Made by a program: the position numbers and the translations under genes
From: Mesocentrotus franciscanus
Taxonomy: Eukaryota; Echinodermata; Echinoidea; Camarodonta; Strongylocentrotidae
Assembly (NCBI GenBank): GCA_037976565.1
Contig: CP137686.1
Span: 1,642,646 to 1,706,645 of the forward strand
Direction of reading: 5' to 3'
Length of the DNA stretch: 64,000 nt
Shown: positions 9,966 through 31,290 of the stretch, one piece after another
Numbering within the stretch: position 1 is the first letter of the stretch
Layout: every line of letters begins with the position of its first letter
The notes under the pieces: generated by a model
Databases searched by the model: none
Seen by the model: only the letters and a program-made list of their open reading frames with translations
What the model was told of the DNA's origin: nothing

Positions 9966-10529
9966 CCATGTTAGACATGAGACCATCATTTACAAAAGTC
10001 CAGGGGCCTGCAATAAAAGGCAGAATTGTATAAAAGTGCGGAGAATGTAACACCGAACTTCATAAATAAAAAACAATTTAGTTTTTATAGAATGATTAAT
10101 ATGTTGTCAATGTATCTCAATCGAAAAGTTGTAATTATTTCTTATATTTCATTATTACGGTTATTTTGTCTTAAGTCAATAGAAATGCATGAAAAGAAAT
10201 ATGTGTATGAAAATTTTGAGTTTGCGCTCAATTTGATCTTTATCCCAGCTTGCACAAAGCTCAGGCAATTCTTTGAATCATTTTCTTTTCTTAGTGCTTT
10301 ATTTTGGGGGAATATAACCGTTCTCTTGAAGTTATATTTGAGGTTGTATCATTTTAAATTGTATATAAAATGGTATAGATGATTTCTTAGGACCCACATT
10401 CATGTTCTCATGCAAAGGGACCTGAAAATTATCATTTCTTTCACCTGGATAATCAACATTTAAAGATTGAAAAGGATTAGACAATTCAAGTTCAAAAGAC
10501 AAATTGGCCTACTCTTCTTTGCCAAGGTC
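9966..10529. other. Unassigned AT-rich spacer
   Basis: The open frame at 10026-10382 (118 codons) is AT-biased and has no recognisable domain. I see no supported gene. Confidence 0.3.
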
Positions 10530-11300
10530 TCATTTTTCGGAATGACAGGTTCTCTGTTTGTGACCTCGTCTACCACACTGATGACACTTGGGAGGTGCAT
10601 CATATTTACACCTTGCTACAGAGTGATTTCTTTCACCACAGTCAGAGCAGTTACATCGTTTCACTGTATGGTTTCTTATTGTTTTTGGTCTTGATCTTAT
10701 CATAATTATTACCGAGGCGAGACGGGGATGAGACCTGGTTCCAACTGTTACCCACTCTGTTGACTTTTCTTTGTCAGTGCTTGTAGAGGAGCATATGACC
10801 TGCACTAATGGGGTTAGTTTTCATGATTTGATGTTATGAATTAACTTTCCTGTTCCTCGCTCTTTAAGATGAAACTTGTCTATGTACAATGACTTGTCAA
10901 CGCTACCATCGGTGAAGCGGAACAAAGGATCGTTGTCGATGAAAGTACAATCAACTCTGTGGGCAAGAGCTTTGATATCCCTGCTGACATCGGTAACTTG
11001 GTCGTCATTATTATAGAGCCTTGGGCAGACAGATGAGAAATGGACCTTCGCAGTAGACGCTTGGATCTGTGTTGATGTGATCAGATGTCCAAGATCTCTG
11101 ATGATGGAGCCATCTCTCTGTCCAATGTCGTTCGTTCCAACATGAACGATTATTTCGTCTATACTATGTGGCGACATCGGGGTCTTTCACGAATTTGTGT
11201 TTGACATCATTGATATATGCTCCACTCATGTTTTATGAGTGTATTCGGAAGAGCCGACTAGTGAATATTTCTCAGCATTGAGTCACCTATCAGCAGAGAC
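10530..11300 (-). pseudogene. Non-LTR retrotransposon ORF1 remnant: SGNH esterase plus zinc knuckles
   Basis: Reading on minus, a GDS block (LLIGDSMLRNIH, about 11287-11265) is followed after frame breaks by an open frame at 11177-10821. That frame has HVGTNDIG (SGNH block III) and, near its end, DKFHL (the D-x-x-H of block V). All three hallmark blocks of an SGNH/GDSL hydrolase are therefore visible in order. A second frame at 10805-10530 has two knuckle-like units, CNCSDCGERNHSVARC and CHQCGRRGHKQRTC. Esterase domains and zinc fingers are known from ORF1 of CR1/L2-group elements. The coding is interrupted by stops, so it is inactive. It could instead be a decayed host gene captured from such an element. 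Confidence 0.65.
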
Positions 11301-11913
11301 TGATGTTCATGCTTCTCATCGGAAGTGTTATTCGGTATTGTAGGGGTATCCCTACTATTAGTTGATGGTTGTTTTAGCAGTGGTGGTACCAATTACTTAG
11401 TTCTTTTGTCAGAGATCCTTCCAGCTCTCACAGAGACTAGATGTTTTAAACAGCGAACAAGCCTATATGGTTTGACAAGAAAATTATAACACGACGATAG
11501 TATATAGATTGGATCACAGTTACAAACAACAAATATATGAACATAGTTATATTCGAGACATACGAGTGAGAGTAAATATGACAATCTTGAAGAATGGCAG
11601 TATTCTCTTGTATCAGGATGTTCTATGAGTAACCTTCTCCAAACATAATAAATGTCGGTCTCAGCTCCAATTTGGAAGAGTGAATTTTAAGGTGATAATA
11701 ATCTCTAGAGAGGATAAGAGTCCGAAAGATGTGCTACTATTGGTATGCTTATACAAAAATGACATCAAACAAAAAATAATTAGGGGGAGGAGATTTTGTG
11801 TTGGTGGTATTATTTCACTACCCTAATATGCATTGGGTGTTGAGACCTAATACTGAGTAGCCCGCAACGTATTCAACAAACATTTTAGAGCCTCTTGGAA
11901 AGTAAATCGCCCC
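11301..11913. other. Unassigned spacer
   Basis: No supported gene or RNA. A region near 11770-11830 is G/A-rich. Nothing else is recognisable. Confidence 0.3.
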
Positions 11914-12228
11914 TATACTGCCCTTCCACGAGTCAGTAACTCAATAGTGTCTCATAGTGAAGTCTACAAAGTAAATGGGGTTTCCTTGCATAATCTGAAT
12001 ACTAAGACACTGCTAATGTCTAAATTGCATAGATAGGACTTACGTGACATATTCATAATTCCTGCAAAGTTCAACAGAATTTGATGTTGGCTGCAAAAGG
12101 AACACAGTACCTTTAAACCCTAAATTTTAGTTTAACATTTGGAACTTGATGTTTTGAGTCACCCACATGAAATAATTCAATTTGCATGAAATGTCAGTTA
12201 TGCTGTTTTGTCACGGAAGGGCAGTATA
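11914..12228. mobile_element. MITE-like element, ends TATACTGCCCTTCC
   Basis: TATACTGCCCTTCCACGA on the left mirrors TCACGGAAGGGCAGTATA on the right, giving inverted ends of about 17 bp with one or two mismatches around 315 bp of non-coding DNA. TA or TATA at the tips suits a Tc1/mariner-type target. It lies about 450 bp upstream of the esterase start. Confidence 0.6.
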
Positions 12229-12623
12229 ATTTAGGTTTGCATTCTGTAAATCCACTTCCGCCTAAAGGGGCGTTTTGGACAGGAAGGACACAATCATAGT
12301 CAAAAGAAAAAGAAGAAGAGATTTCGTCGTGCGAGCCGTTCTATGCAAAAATAACCAGGGAAGTACCATTAACCTTAAAGGCCTACAATATGACCTAGCA
12401 TAGAACCAAGTTCACGTGACCTGCCACAAGAGACCTTATTTTCAGACACCTCTTGTCAATAAGATACGATTGTAAATATGGACATTGGTATATTTTAAAA
12501 AGCTGTCCGAAGTCCAATGTTGCGATAATTGGAATACACACACTCGCTCAATGTACTTATTCGCATGCTCAATTCGAGAAAAGCAGTCTGAAACTGCACA
12601 CGGCTGCGAGACTTATAAGTTCC

Positions 12624-12631
12624 TATTTAAA
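12624..12631 (+). promoter_or_regulatory. Possible TATA box of the esterase gene
   Basis: TATTTAAA lies 51 bases before the proposed start codon, which leaves room for a short 5' UTR if transcription starts about 25-30 bases downstream. Sequence alone cannot confirm its use. Confidence 0.3.
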
Positions 12632-12681
12632 GCAACACTTATATTTTGTCAACTACACCAGTGAACGCCTAAAAATCACAA

Positions 12682-23271
<10,590 letters not shown>

Positions 23272-23353
23272 TCGGCTCTACGACACACTAGTCTGCGGTG
23301 ACAATTCCTAAGCCGTCATCTTCGTACACCTACGGAATTCTAAACTTCGGCTT

Positions 23354-23700
23354 ACTTTGTTCCATCGGGTTTTCGATCGCGTCTTCGGGTTACACGAACT
23401 TTCGTAAATAATAAAGCCCTATCCGAAGGGTCGGGTATAACTTTTGTGAAATACACCGTCTTATCGCCAATGTGTCGGGTCCAGTTTACTCGACACTTTC
23501 TAAAAACTCTACAGCAAATCTACGAAAAACTCGCGTCCCGACCCGACACTTTTTAAAACGAGATAAATAATCACAAGAGTTGGTTAAAACGCCAGCGATC
23601 GACACTTCGTTAATGTCTGATTGTATGTACGTGTTTCCACAAAATAGGACCACCTTTGAAAACTGGGATTATTTGCATTCAATATCCCACCATTCGTGAA
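23354..23700. repeat. Repeat block B1 (partner of 7908-8262)
   Basis: Same order and orientation as block A1. It begins about 80 bases after the esterase stop codon. An AATAAA-like site at about 23409 inside it could serve as the poly(A) signal of the esterase mRNA. Confidence 0.85.
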
Positions 23701-24013
23701 TATAGGCCTAGGGATAATACAATAATACAAGATATCATATAACTCCACAACGTGAGGTTGCGCACCTTTCATGAATATGGGTTATGTTTTCACGAAAGGT
23801 TGTTTAACCCGACTACCCAGCAACCAGACGCGAAGACGCGCTGAAACGAAGTAAGCCGTAAACTTCCACCCTAGACCCAACACTAAACTTATCCCTTATT
23901 CTAAACCTAACCTAAAACCCGATTGCAACCCTATGCCTGGCTATTTAAACCATATTTAATGAATTCAAGCCCGGAACAATTGTCGCCGGAGCATATATCA
24001 AAGTAACGCATGA

Positions 24014-24339
24014 ATAGGTCATTTTCGTAATGTAACCAAATTTATTACATAAGTCTTTTGAAGTGCCTCAATACAAATTATTTCATTCACCTGATAAGAA
24101 TGACAGTATTTTAATAGACAGAATCCGAATTAACTGCATACATTAATTGTTGCCAGGTAGGACACACATTATGGCTTGACCGCTTGACCTACATAGCAAC
24201 ACTTAATTATGCAGTTTACATTCTGACTATTGAAATATTATTCTTCTTATCAAATATCAGGTGAATGAAATAATTTGTATTGAGGCACTTCACAAAGACT
24301 TATGTAATAAATTTGGTTACATTACGAAAATGGCCTATT
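24014..24339. mobile_element. MITE with long inverted ends, ATAGGYCATTTTCG
   Basis: About 80 bases at the left (from ATAGGTCATTTTCGTAATG) are almost perfectly complementary to the right end (through CATTACGAAAATGGCCTAT). A second weaker inner pair includes CTGCATA and TATGCAG. It is 326 bp with no coding. A diverged relative is at 54035-54259. Confidence 0.85.
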
Positions 24340-24584
24340 ATGTCATAATGATAACGTATTTTTCATGCATCTTTTAGCAATCAGCTAATGAAAGTTTCCT
24401 ATAACTTCATTGTAATGCTTGTAAAATTAAAGGATCACTTAACGTACCCGACGGCCATTTTACCATATTGTTTATACAATAAATTTATAAATTTTCTTCT
24501 TTACTTTTGTTAAAGTTAACAATGCCTAAATGGTATATTGTTTAGTACAGTGTAGTGTGGCAAATGTCGATCAATATCTTGCCA

Positions 24585-24680
24585 AAGGACAATTTAATGC
24601 ATGCCGCAGCGGGACTTGAACCACGAACCATGTGATCGACAGTCCGGTGACGTATTCTCTATGCAGACCACGACACCTTA
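24585..24680 (-). mobile_element. tRNA-derived SINE head, copy 5
   Basis: On minus, AAGGTGTCGTGGTCTGC and the B-box region GTGGTTCAAGTCCCGC. It is the partner of the 8825-8914 copy. Confidence 0.75.
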
Positions 24681-25250
24681 TGTCTTTGTTTGTGATTATT
24701 CGATGAATGCAAAATAATCAAAATAATTCGTCAATAATGAATCAGGTTTGTTTATTAAAGTCAGATTGTGGAGATGATGTGGTACAGTAGTTCTTTTAAT
24801 TGACACTCAATCCAAGGATTGAGGGTTCAATTCCAGCCCGGCACCTAACATCCTATGACATTCTGACAAGACAATATTTTTCGGAGAATGATAAATGAAG
24901 GGCCGTCTGGGAGAACAGTAGGCTTCCCTGGGTAATCAAATTATTGATTGAAAACAATTATTTGATTTTCACAAACATCATTTCATCCGCTCTCTTTTGA
25001 TAGAATTATTTTGATTCGCTCGTCAGTCATCTACCTTGGCTAGGTTTAAAAAGGATAAAAAAGATATATACAATATTTTAAAAGAGGACAAATTGAATGA
25101 GGAAAATTACAAAATAAAGGCCTACAGTGTATGAAAATTACTATATACGAGACGGGTTTTCTGTAAAGAGAATAGCATTGAGAAAACATTGACATTGAGA
25201 GGTCGGGGGTATGGAGGAAATGAGTGAAAGATAGAGGGAGAAAGAAGAAA
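24681..25250. repeat. Repeat block B2 (partner of 8915-9545)
   Basis: Shares ATTCGATGAATGCAAAATAA, AGGTTTGTTTATTAAAGTCA-like sequence, CATTTCATCCGCTCTCTT and TAAAGAGAATAGCAT with block A2 in the same order. It ends in the same kind of GA-rich tract. Confidence 0.8.
24767..24945 (+). mobile_element. tRNA-derived SINE, copy 6
   Basis: Head GTGGAGATGATGTGGTACAG, B-box-like GAGGGTTCAATTCCAGC, body with GACAAGACAATA. It is the partner of the 9025 copy. Confidence 0.7.
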
Positions 25251-25345
25251 GAGAGAGAGGGGGAGAGAGAGAGATAGAGGGAGAGAGAGAAGGGGGAGAT
25301 TAAAATGAGAGCGAAACGAATGGATGGCCTTGTGAGTGACGAGAG
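25200..25345. repeat. GA-rich purine microsatellite
   Basis: Imperfect (GA)n/(GGGA)n ending block B2, analogous to 9545-9760. Confidence 0.8.
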
Positions 25346-25997
25346 AGAAAGGGAGAGAGGGAGCTAGATTGCTTGGTGTTTTTGTTTTTTTAGTTTGTCT
25401 TGGATGCCAGGCTTGTTTTAGAGTTTTGCCTTTTATAAGTTTTATTTTGGAAGTTTGGAAGTTTGGAGGTGATGTTCACTTAATACCAGATGTGACCGCA
25501 TTCAAAAATATTGGCGAGATACCAAATGCTCTACCAAGAATCAACGAATAAGTAGGACGGGGTATCAAGAAGGGGGGGGCGGTAAGCTAGTGTGAGAAAG
25601 GGAAACACGCAGCGGGTGGGAGAGAGAGATTAATGGCCTGATGGAAAGATCGGGAGGGTGGCACACTCATGGGAGAAGACTAAAGAGGGATATATCCCTA
25701 ATATGTTGACAAAGTTTTCCAGCTTATTATTAGCTATTATGTGTTAAAGTTCTTTGAAGTATTATTTAGATATATTCATTCATCTCATCTATTAAAAAAA
25801 TAATAAAGTTACGTAGAAAAAATCGAGAAAAAGTGATATCATTTCAACTTTACCCTTCGGATCGAAAAAAAGGCCCTCGAAATACCCGTACAGCTGGAGG
25901 CGGACGCGTACGCGCGCGTCTGTTCTATATTCTTGTCAGGATTCTTGCTCGAACATAGCGCATGCGCAGATCATTTGGAAATCTGGCCCAGCTATAC
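25346..25997. other. Unassigned spacer
   Basis: I see no supported gene. A short GC-rich alternating stretch (GGACGCGTACGCGCGCG, about 25901-25917) could adopt Z-DNA. Confidence 0.3.
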
Positions 25998-26085
25998 AGC
26001 TAAGTTACGTAAGAGGAACAATAGACGTGGCCGAGGGTAAAGGTCGTTGTCATGGTTATAAACTCCAACAATGGAAGAGCGGAAA
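25998..26085. repeat. 88-bp repeat module, copy 1 (others at 31127 and 31218)
   Basis: CAGCTAAGTTACGTAAGAGG followed by ACGTGGCCGAGGGTAAAGG and TAAACTCCAACAATGGAAGA. Two more copies stand in tandem beyond the retroelement at 31127-31208 and 31218-31290, in the same orientation. Confidence 0.85.
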
Positions 26086-26269
26086 TAAGGTATTAGGGTA
26101 TAGATTTATTCACAATGATCCTTGTATACTGTACAAGTGTACATGTATATTGGGTTCAGATAACCTTTTTTTTTTTGGGGGGGTCTTGTTGTGTTGCAGA
26201 TGTCGTTACTGTTTTCAAAGAATGTTTACGGGATCACGTTCCGAAGTACTCCCAAACAAAAAATTGTTA

Positions 26270-27126
26270 TTACAAAAATAACGTAGAACCAGATTTTACC
26301 CTATTTGAAATAATAATTCAAAGATATAACAATCATGCAAGATAAAAGAATGAGCAAAAAGATGTGATGATGCAAAATGTCACAAACAAACAGAAGATTA
26401 TAAGAAATTATTGGTTCTCTCTCTTTTCCTCTCTCTGTATGTCTCTCTCTCTCTCTCTCTCTTTCTCTCTCGCTCGCTTTCTCAGCGCCATTTTCCATCT
26501 TCATCTCTGGTACTGTTTTCCGTTCCGCTATTTGCTTTTATTCCGAAACTAGTCCTTTCGATCTTGAAATAAACTATTATACCATAACCTCGATATGAAG
26601 AAGGAAAACACGGTACGAGCGCCTGATGATATCGAAATAAGAAGAATATTACTGTACAATAATTATAAAAAGTAAAAATTTGAATGTAAATCATGATAAA
26701 AAATGGAAACTAAAGAGGAATCCAGAGCGGGTGGGGTTGATCGGAGAGACAAATAGCGTAATAATAAATAACAATACGCTTTACTTTCTCCCTCTCTCGT
26801 TTTCTCAATGTCGTTTTCCATCTTCATCTCTCGTAGTATTTTCTGATCCGCGATTTTTGATGAGATCGCGTTTCGACGTACTCCTAAATAAAAATAGCTT
26901 ATCATAATTATAACGTAGAACCAAATATGACCCTATCTGAAAATATTCATTCAAATATATAACAACCATGGAAAGATAAAGGAATGATACAAATGTGATT
27001 TAGTAAAATGTCACAGACGAAAAGATGACATGAGAAAGAATTGTTTCTCTCTCTGTTTGTCTCTTTCTTTGTCTCTCACTCTTTATAGCTTTTTTTTCCT
27101 TTTCTCTCTTTTTTCTCTCTCTGTAT

Positions 27127-27158
<32 letters not shown>

Positions 27159-28480
27159 GCTCGCTTTTTCAGCTCCATTTGCCATCTTCATCTCTGGTAC
27201 TGTTTTCCGTTCCGCTATTTGCTTTTATTCCGAAACTAGTCCTTTCGATCTTGAAATAAACTATAATACCATAACCTCGATATGAAGAAGGAAAACACGG
27301 TACGAGCGCCTGATGATATCGAAATAAAAAGAATATTACTGTACAATAATTATAAAAAGTAAAATTGTTGAGTGTAATTTATGATTTTTTTAAAAAGAAA
27401 CTGAAGAGGAATCCACAGCGGGGGCGGTTGGTGTTGATCGGAGAGACAAATAGCATAATAATAAATAACAATACGTCCAACTTTCTCTCTCTCTCTCGTT
27501 TTCTCAATGTCATTTTCTATCTTCATCTCTCATAGTGTTTTCTGTTCCGCGATTTTTGATGAGATCGCGTTTCGACTTACTCCTAAATAAAATTAGATGA
27601 TCATAATTATAACGTAGAACCAGATTTGACCCTATCTGAAATATTCATTCAAATATATAACAATCATGGAAAGATAAAGGAATAATAAAAATGTGACTTA
27701 GTAAAATGTCACAGACGAAAAGATGACATGAGAAATGATTGTTTCTCTCTCTGTATGTCTTTTCTATATCTCTTGCTCGCTTTCTCAGCGCCATTTTCCA
27801 TCTTCATCTTTGGTACTGTTTTCCGTCCAAAAGTATTCCTTTCGATCTTGAGATAAATTATTATACCATAACCTCGATATGGAGAAGGAAAACACAGAAC
27901 GAGCGCCTGATGATTTTGATATGAGAAGAATATTACTGTACAATTATAAAAAGTAAAACTTTTAAATGTAAATCTGTGTTAAATCAAAATGATATGAAAA
28001 AAAAAAAATGTTTATTATGCTATGATATTGACGTTATTTATATACGTCGGACGTAATACCTTTTGCGAAAAGATATAAACAAACAAAAAAGAAAGTAACT
28101 AACAAAAACAAATCAGAGCTGGGGTGATCGGAGATTCGGAGAGACAAATATCATAATAATACAGTACAGACTATACGTCCAACTTTCTATCCCTCCCGCC
28201 CCCTCTCTCTCCCATTGTCTGTATGTATGTCTGTCTTTCTCTCTCTGTCTTTCTGTCAATGTCGTTTTCCATCTTCATCTTTCATGTTGTTTTCTATTCC
28301 GACATTTGCTAGTATGCCGGCATCATTCCTACCTTCAGACAAATTATTATAACATATCCCTGATAATGTACACAAAATTATACCTTATATTTATTATAGG
28401 GAACGAAAATAGAGAACGAGCGACTGATAATGTCGAAATGAGAAGAATACTACTGTACAAAAATTAAGTTTTGATTTTGA
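26270..28480. repeat. Tandem repeat field, units about 690, 600 and 510 bp
   Basis: The marker GAGCGCCTGATGAT (variants included) recurs at about 26618, 27304, 27900 and 28418. The marker CCATTTTCCATCTTCATCTC (variants included) recurs about six times (26488, 26812, 27174, 27510, 27791, 28262), so each unit contains two related halves. CT microsatellites of differing length are embedded in each unit. No coding frame is conserved between units. Confidence 0.85.
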
Positions 28481-28769
28481 ATGTAAGTCTTTGTTGCGTC
28501 AAAATAAAATGATACGTTCATTTATGTTATTGACAGAAATAATATACATCGGACATTATACTTTAGCACAAAAGGGTTATCTAGAAGAAGGTGAACAACA
28601 TTATAAGAGAAAGAATAAAACTTTCTCTTTTATTTATAAAAAAATAAATAGCATAAATACCCTACCAAAACCGAAAAAATCTTGAAGAGGGAGACAAGAA
28701 AAAATAAGTATGAAAAGGACACAACAAATAACAAAAAAAAGGATAGGATTATAGAGCGGAAGATAATAG

Positions 28770-31005
28770 CGTACCGATTTCGATGCCATTCGTCTTGAAA
28801 CTGAAGGCTGGACCGACAACTTTGTTGTAACCTACTCACCATCCACTCCAGTGGAAGCTCTTGCAAGTGAAATTGAACTTCATCTTGAGAACACTCTTCA
28901 AAATCTAGTTCCTTCCAAATTCACTTCCACCAGATACAGTCAACCTTGGTTCTCCACAGCTACCAAAAGAATCTGCAGAAGGAAGGCCAGAGCCTTCAAG
29001 AAGGCTAGAAAGACTAACAGAGCACGTGATTGGAAGCGATTCAGTCATCTGAAGAATCAGGCTCAAGCTACATGTCGTCAAGCTTACAACCAGTACCTCA
29101 CCGACATTATCTGCAGTGAACCTGGAGGTAATAACAAGAGGTTAGGCGCTATTATCAAAGCCAAGCGCTGTGATCAGACCGGCATAGCACCTCTGAAGGA
29201 AGGGAATTTCCTACATAGTGACCCGAAAACCAAGGCCAACATCCTCAACCGTCAGTTTGCATCTGTCTTTTCCAACGATAGCAATACCGTAATTCCTGAT
29301 CTCGGACCAAGCCCTCACCCTACAATGAGCGACATCAACATCAGTAGCACTGGGATTGCCAAACTCCTCAGGAACCTCAACCCACATAAGGCTTCTGGTC
29401 CAGATGGTGTCCCTGCCAAACTGTTGAAGGAAATTGCTAACGAGATTGCGCCAGCCATCAGCATCCTGTTCCAGGCAACCCTTGATCAAGGCACTATCCC
29501 TGCTACATGGAAGAAGGCTGTGGTGGTTCCACTCTTCAAGAAGGGGAGCCGATCTTCACCTGCCAACTACAGGCCGATATCTCTTACAGCCATCCTGTGC
29601 AAGCTGTGCGAACATGTGATTCACAGTGCCATCATCAACCACCTGTCTGACCACAGGATTCTATCTGACGCACAACATGGGTTCAGAAAGAGGCGCTCAT
29701 GTGACTCTCAGCTCATACTGACCATTGACGATCTGGCCAAAGGAATCGAAGAGAAAGGGCAGACTGACCTGATACTACTGGACTTCAGCAAAGCCTTTGA
29801 CAAGGTCTCCCACAGATTGCTCCTACACAAGCTGGAGCACTATGGTGTATGTGGAACAACTCTACTTTGGGTCAAGGACTTCCTTAGTCATCGAACCCAA
29901 CAAGTTCTGGTAGACGGCCAAGTCAGCACACAGGCAGATGTTACGTCTGGAGTCCCGCAAGGCAGCGTTCTCGGACCACTTCTCTTCTTGGCGTACATTA
30001 ACGATCTCCCAGACTGCGTTAAGAACTCCACAGCAAGACTATTTGCTGATGACTGTGCGGTCTACAAGAGAATCACATCACCTCAGGATGCTGTACTACT
30101 TCAGGACGACTTAGATGCCTTGCAGAAGTGGGAAAGAAAGTGGCTAATGGAGTTCCATCCTTCCAAGTGCCAAGTTGTTTGCATAACAAACAAGCGCAAG
30201 CCTACATCTTCAACCTACTCCATCCACGGATTGATCCTTGATGAAGTTCACTCTGCCAAGTATCTCGGACTTAACGTTGACAAAAAGCTGTCATTCAACA
30301 CACATGTTGACATCACCACCAAGAAGGCTAACTCCATCCGAGCTCTTCTCCAACGCAACTTCAACAGCTGCAGTCGCAAGATCAAAGAGGCAACATACAA
30401 GACCTATGTGAGACCAATAGTGGAGTTTGCAACAACAGCATGGGACCCACACACTCAACGAAACATCAGGAAGCTAGAACAGGTCCAAAGAAGCAGCGCA
30501 AGATATGTCACCAGCACTTATGACCGCAGATCAAGCGTAACTGCATTACTGAACGATCTACAATGGCCAACTCTCCAGAGTAGGCGCTGCCAGAGTCGAC
30601 TTGCTATGCTCTACAGAATCCGCTGGGACCTGGTAGATATCAAGTGGAAACAACACCTCACTGAATCTACGTCGATCACAAGGGGTCATGGCTCACGTTT
30701 CTGGACTCCATACTGCAGCTCACAAGTGTACTCTTCCTCCTTCTTCCAACGCACCAGCAAAGAATGGAACTCTCTGAAGAAAGATCCACGAGAGTTTGTC
30801 TCACTCGATGCCTTTAAAGCGGCATTGAGGAATGGCACCGTCTAGCATGCAGACAAGCTACTTTTTAACTGCACATCACTATACAATGTAAATACCTGCA
30901 CCAGAAATTCTTGTCTGCTCACTATTGGCTGTGCGCGCATCAACCCACAGTGCGTTAATCTTCATTTCATGAAGCCTGCACTTTTCAGGAAGAAGAAGAA
31001 AAAAA
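28770..31005 (+). mobile_element. 5'-truncated non-LTR retrotransposon with intact RT frame
   Basis: The reading frame is open from about 28770 (TDFDAIRLETEGWTDNF), enters with no endonuclease domain, and runs to 30845. It is followed by about 160 bases of 3' UTR and an (AGA)n/A-rich tail (30988-31005). 5' truncation with an A-rich tail is the usual result of target-primed reverse transcription. No clear target-site duplication is visible. Confidence 0.88.
28851..30845 (+). CDS. Reverse transcriptase of a CR1/Jockey-group element, 5'-partial
   Basis: At least 665 codons without a stop; the frame continues upstream to about 28770. The GTG at 28851 is not a credible start because the natural start lay in the missing 5' part. 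Numbered from 28851: a linker (1-170); HKASGPDGVPAKLL near 178; the RT fingers VVVPLFKKGSR and NYRPISL; palm LDFSKAFD near 308-315; [13 protein letters not shown]; the catalytic FADDC near 397-401; then KYLGLNVD, a thumb and a C-terminal region with VQRSSARYV and FFQRTSKEWNSL. No catalytic residue is missing, so the insertion looks young, but with no endonuclease this copy cannot move by itself. Confidence 0.9.
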   Translation: MEALASEIELHLENTLQNLVPSKFTSTRYSQPWFSTATKRICRRKARAFKKARKTNRARDWKRFSHLKNQAQATCRQAYNQYLTDIICSEPGGNNKRLGAIIKAKRCDQTGIAPLKEGNFLHSDPKTKANILNRQFASVFSNDSNTVIPDLGPSPHPTMSDINISSTGIAKLLRNLNPHKASGPDGVPAKLLKEIANEIAPAISILFQATLDQGTIPATWKKAVVVPLFKKGSRSSPANYRPISLTAILCKLCEHVIHSAIINHLSDHRILSDAQHGFRKRRSCDSQLILTIDDLAKGIEEKGQTDLILLDFSKAFDKVSHRLLLHKLEHYGVCGTTLLWVKDFLSHRTQQVLVDGQVSTQADVTSGVPQGSVLGPLLFLAYINDLPDCVKNSTARLFADDCAVYKRITSPQDAVLLQDDLDALQKWERKWLMEFHPSKCQVVCITNKRKPTSSTYSIHGLILDEVHSAKYLGLNVDKKLSFNTHVDITTKKANSIRALLQRNFNSCSRKIKEATYKTYVRPIVEFATTAWDPHTQRNIRKLEQVQRSSARYVTSTYDRRSSVTALLNDLQWPTLQSRRCQSRLAMLYRIRWDLVDIKWKQHLTESTSITRGHGSRFWTPYCSSQVYSSSFFQRTSKEWNSLKKDPREFVSLDAFKAALRNGTV

Positions 31006-31126
31006 CGTAATAGTTTGCAAGTATTGGCAAATTTTGACAATTATAGTTTGTAAGTATAAAATGACACAGAAATGTTTAAAAGTATTTTAGACCTATACGA
31101 AAAGAGTTATGTCTTAGGCCCCCTAC

Positions 31127-31290
31127 AGCTAAGTTACATAAGAGGAACAATGAACGTGGCCAAGGGTAACGTTCGTTGTCATGGTTGTAAACTCCAACAA
31201 TAGAAGAACGGAACGGAAGTTACGTAAGAGGAACAATGAACGTGGCCAAGGGTAAAGTTCGTTGTCATGCTCGTTGTAAACTCCAACGGA
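31127..31290. repeat. 88-bp repeat module, copies 2 and 3 in tandem
   Basis: AAGTTACATAAGAGGAACAATG and AAGTTACGTAAGAGG each precede GAACGTGGCCAAGGGTAA and AAACTCCAAC. They match 25998-26085, so the retroelement and the tandem field lie between members of the same repeat. Confidence 0.85.
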
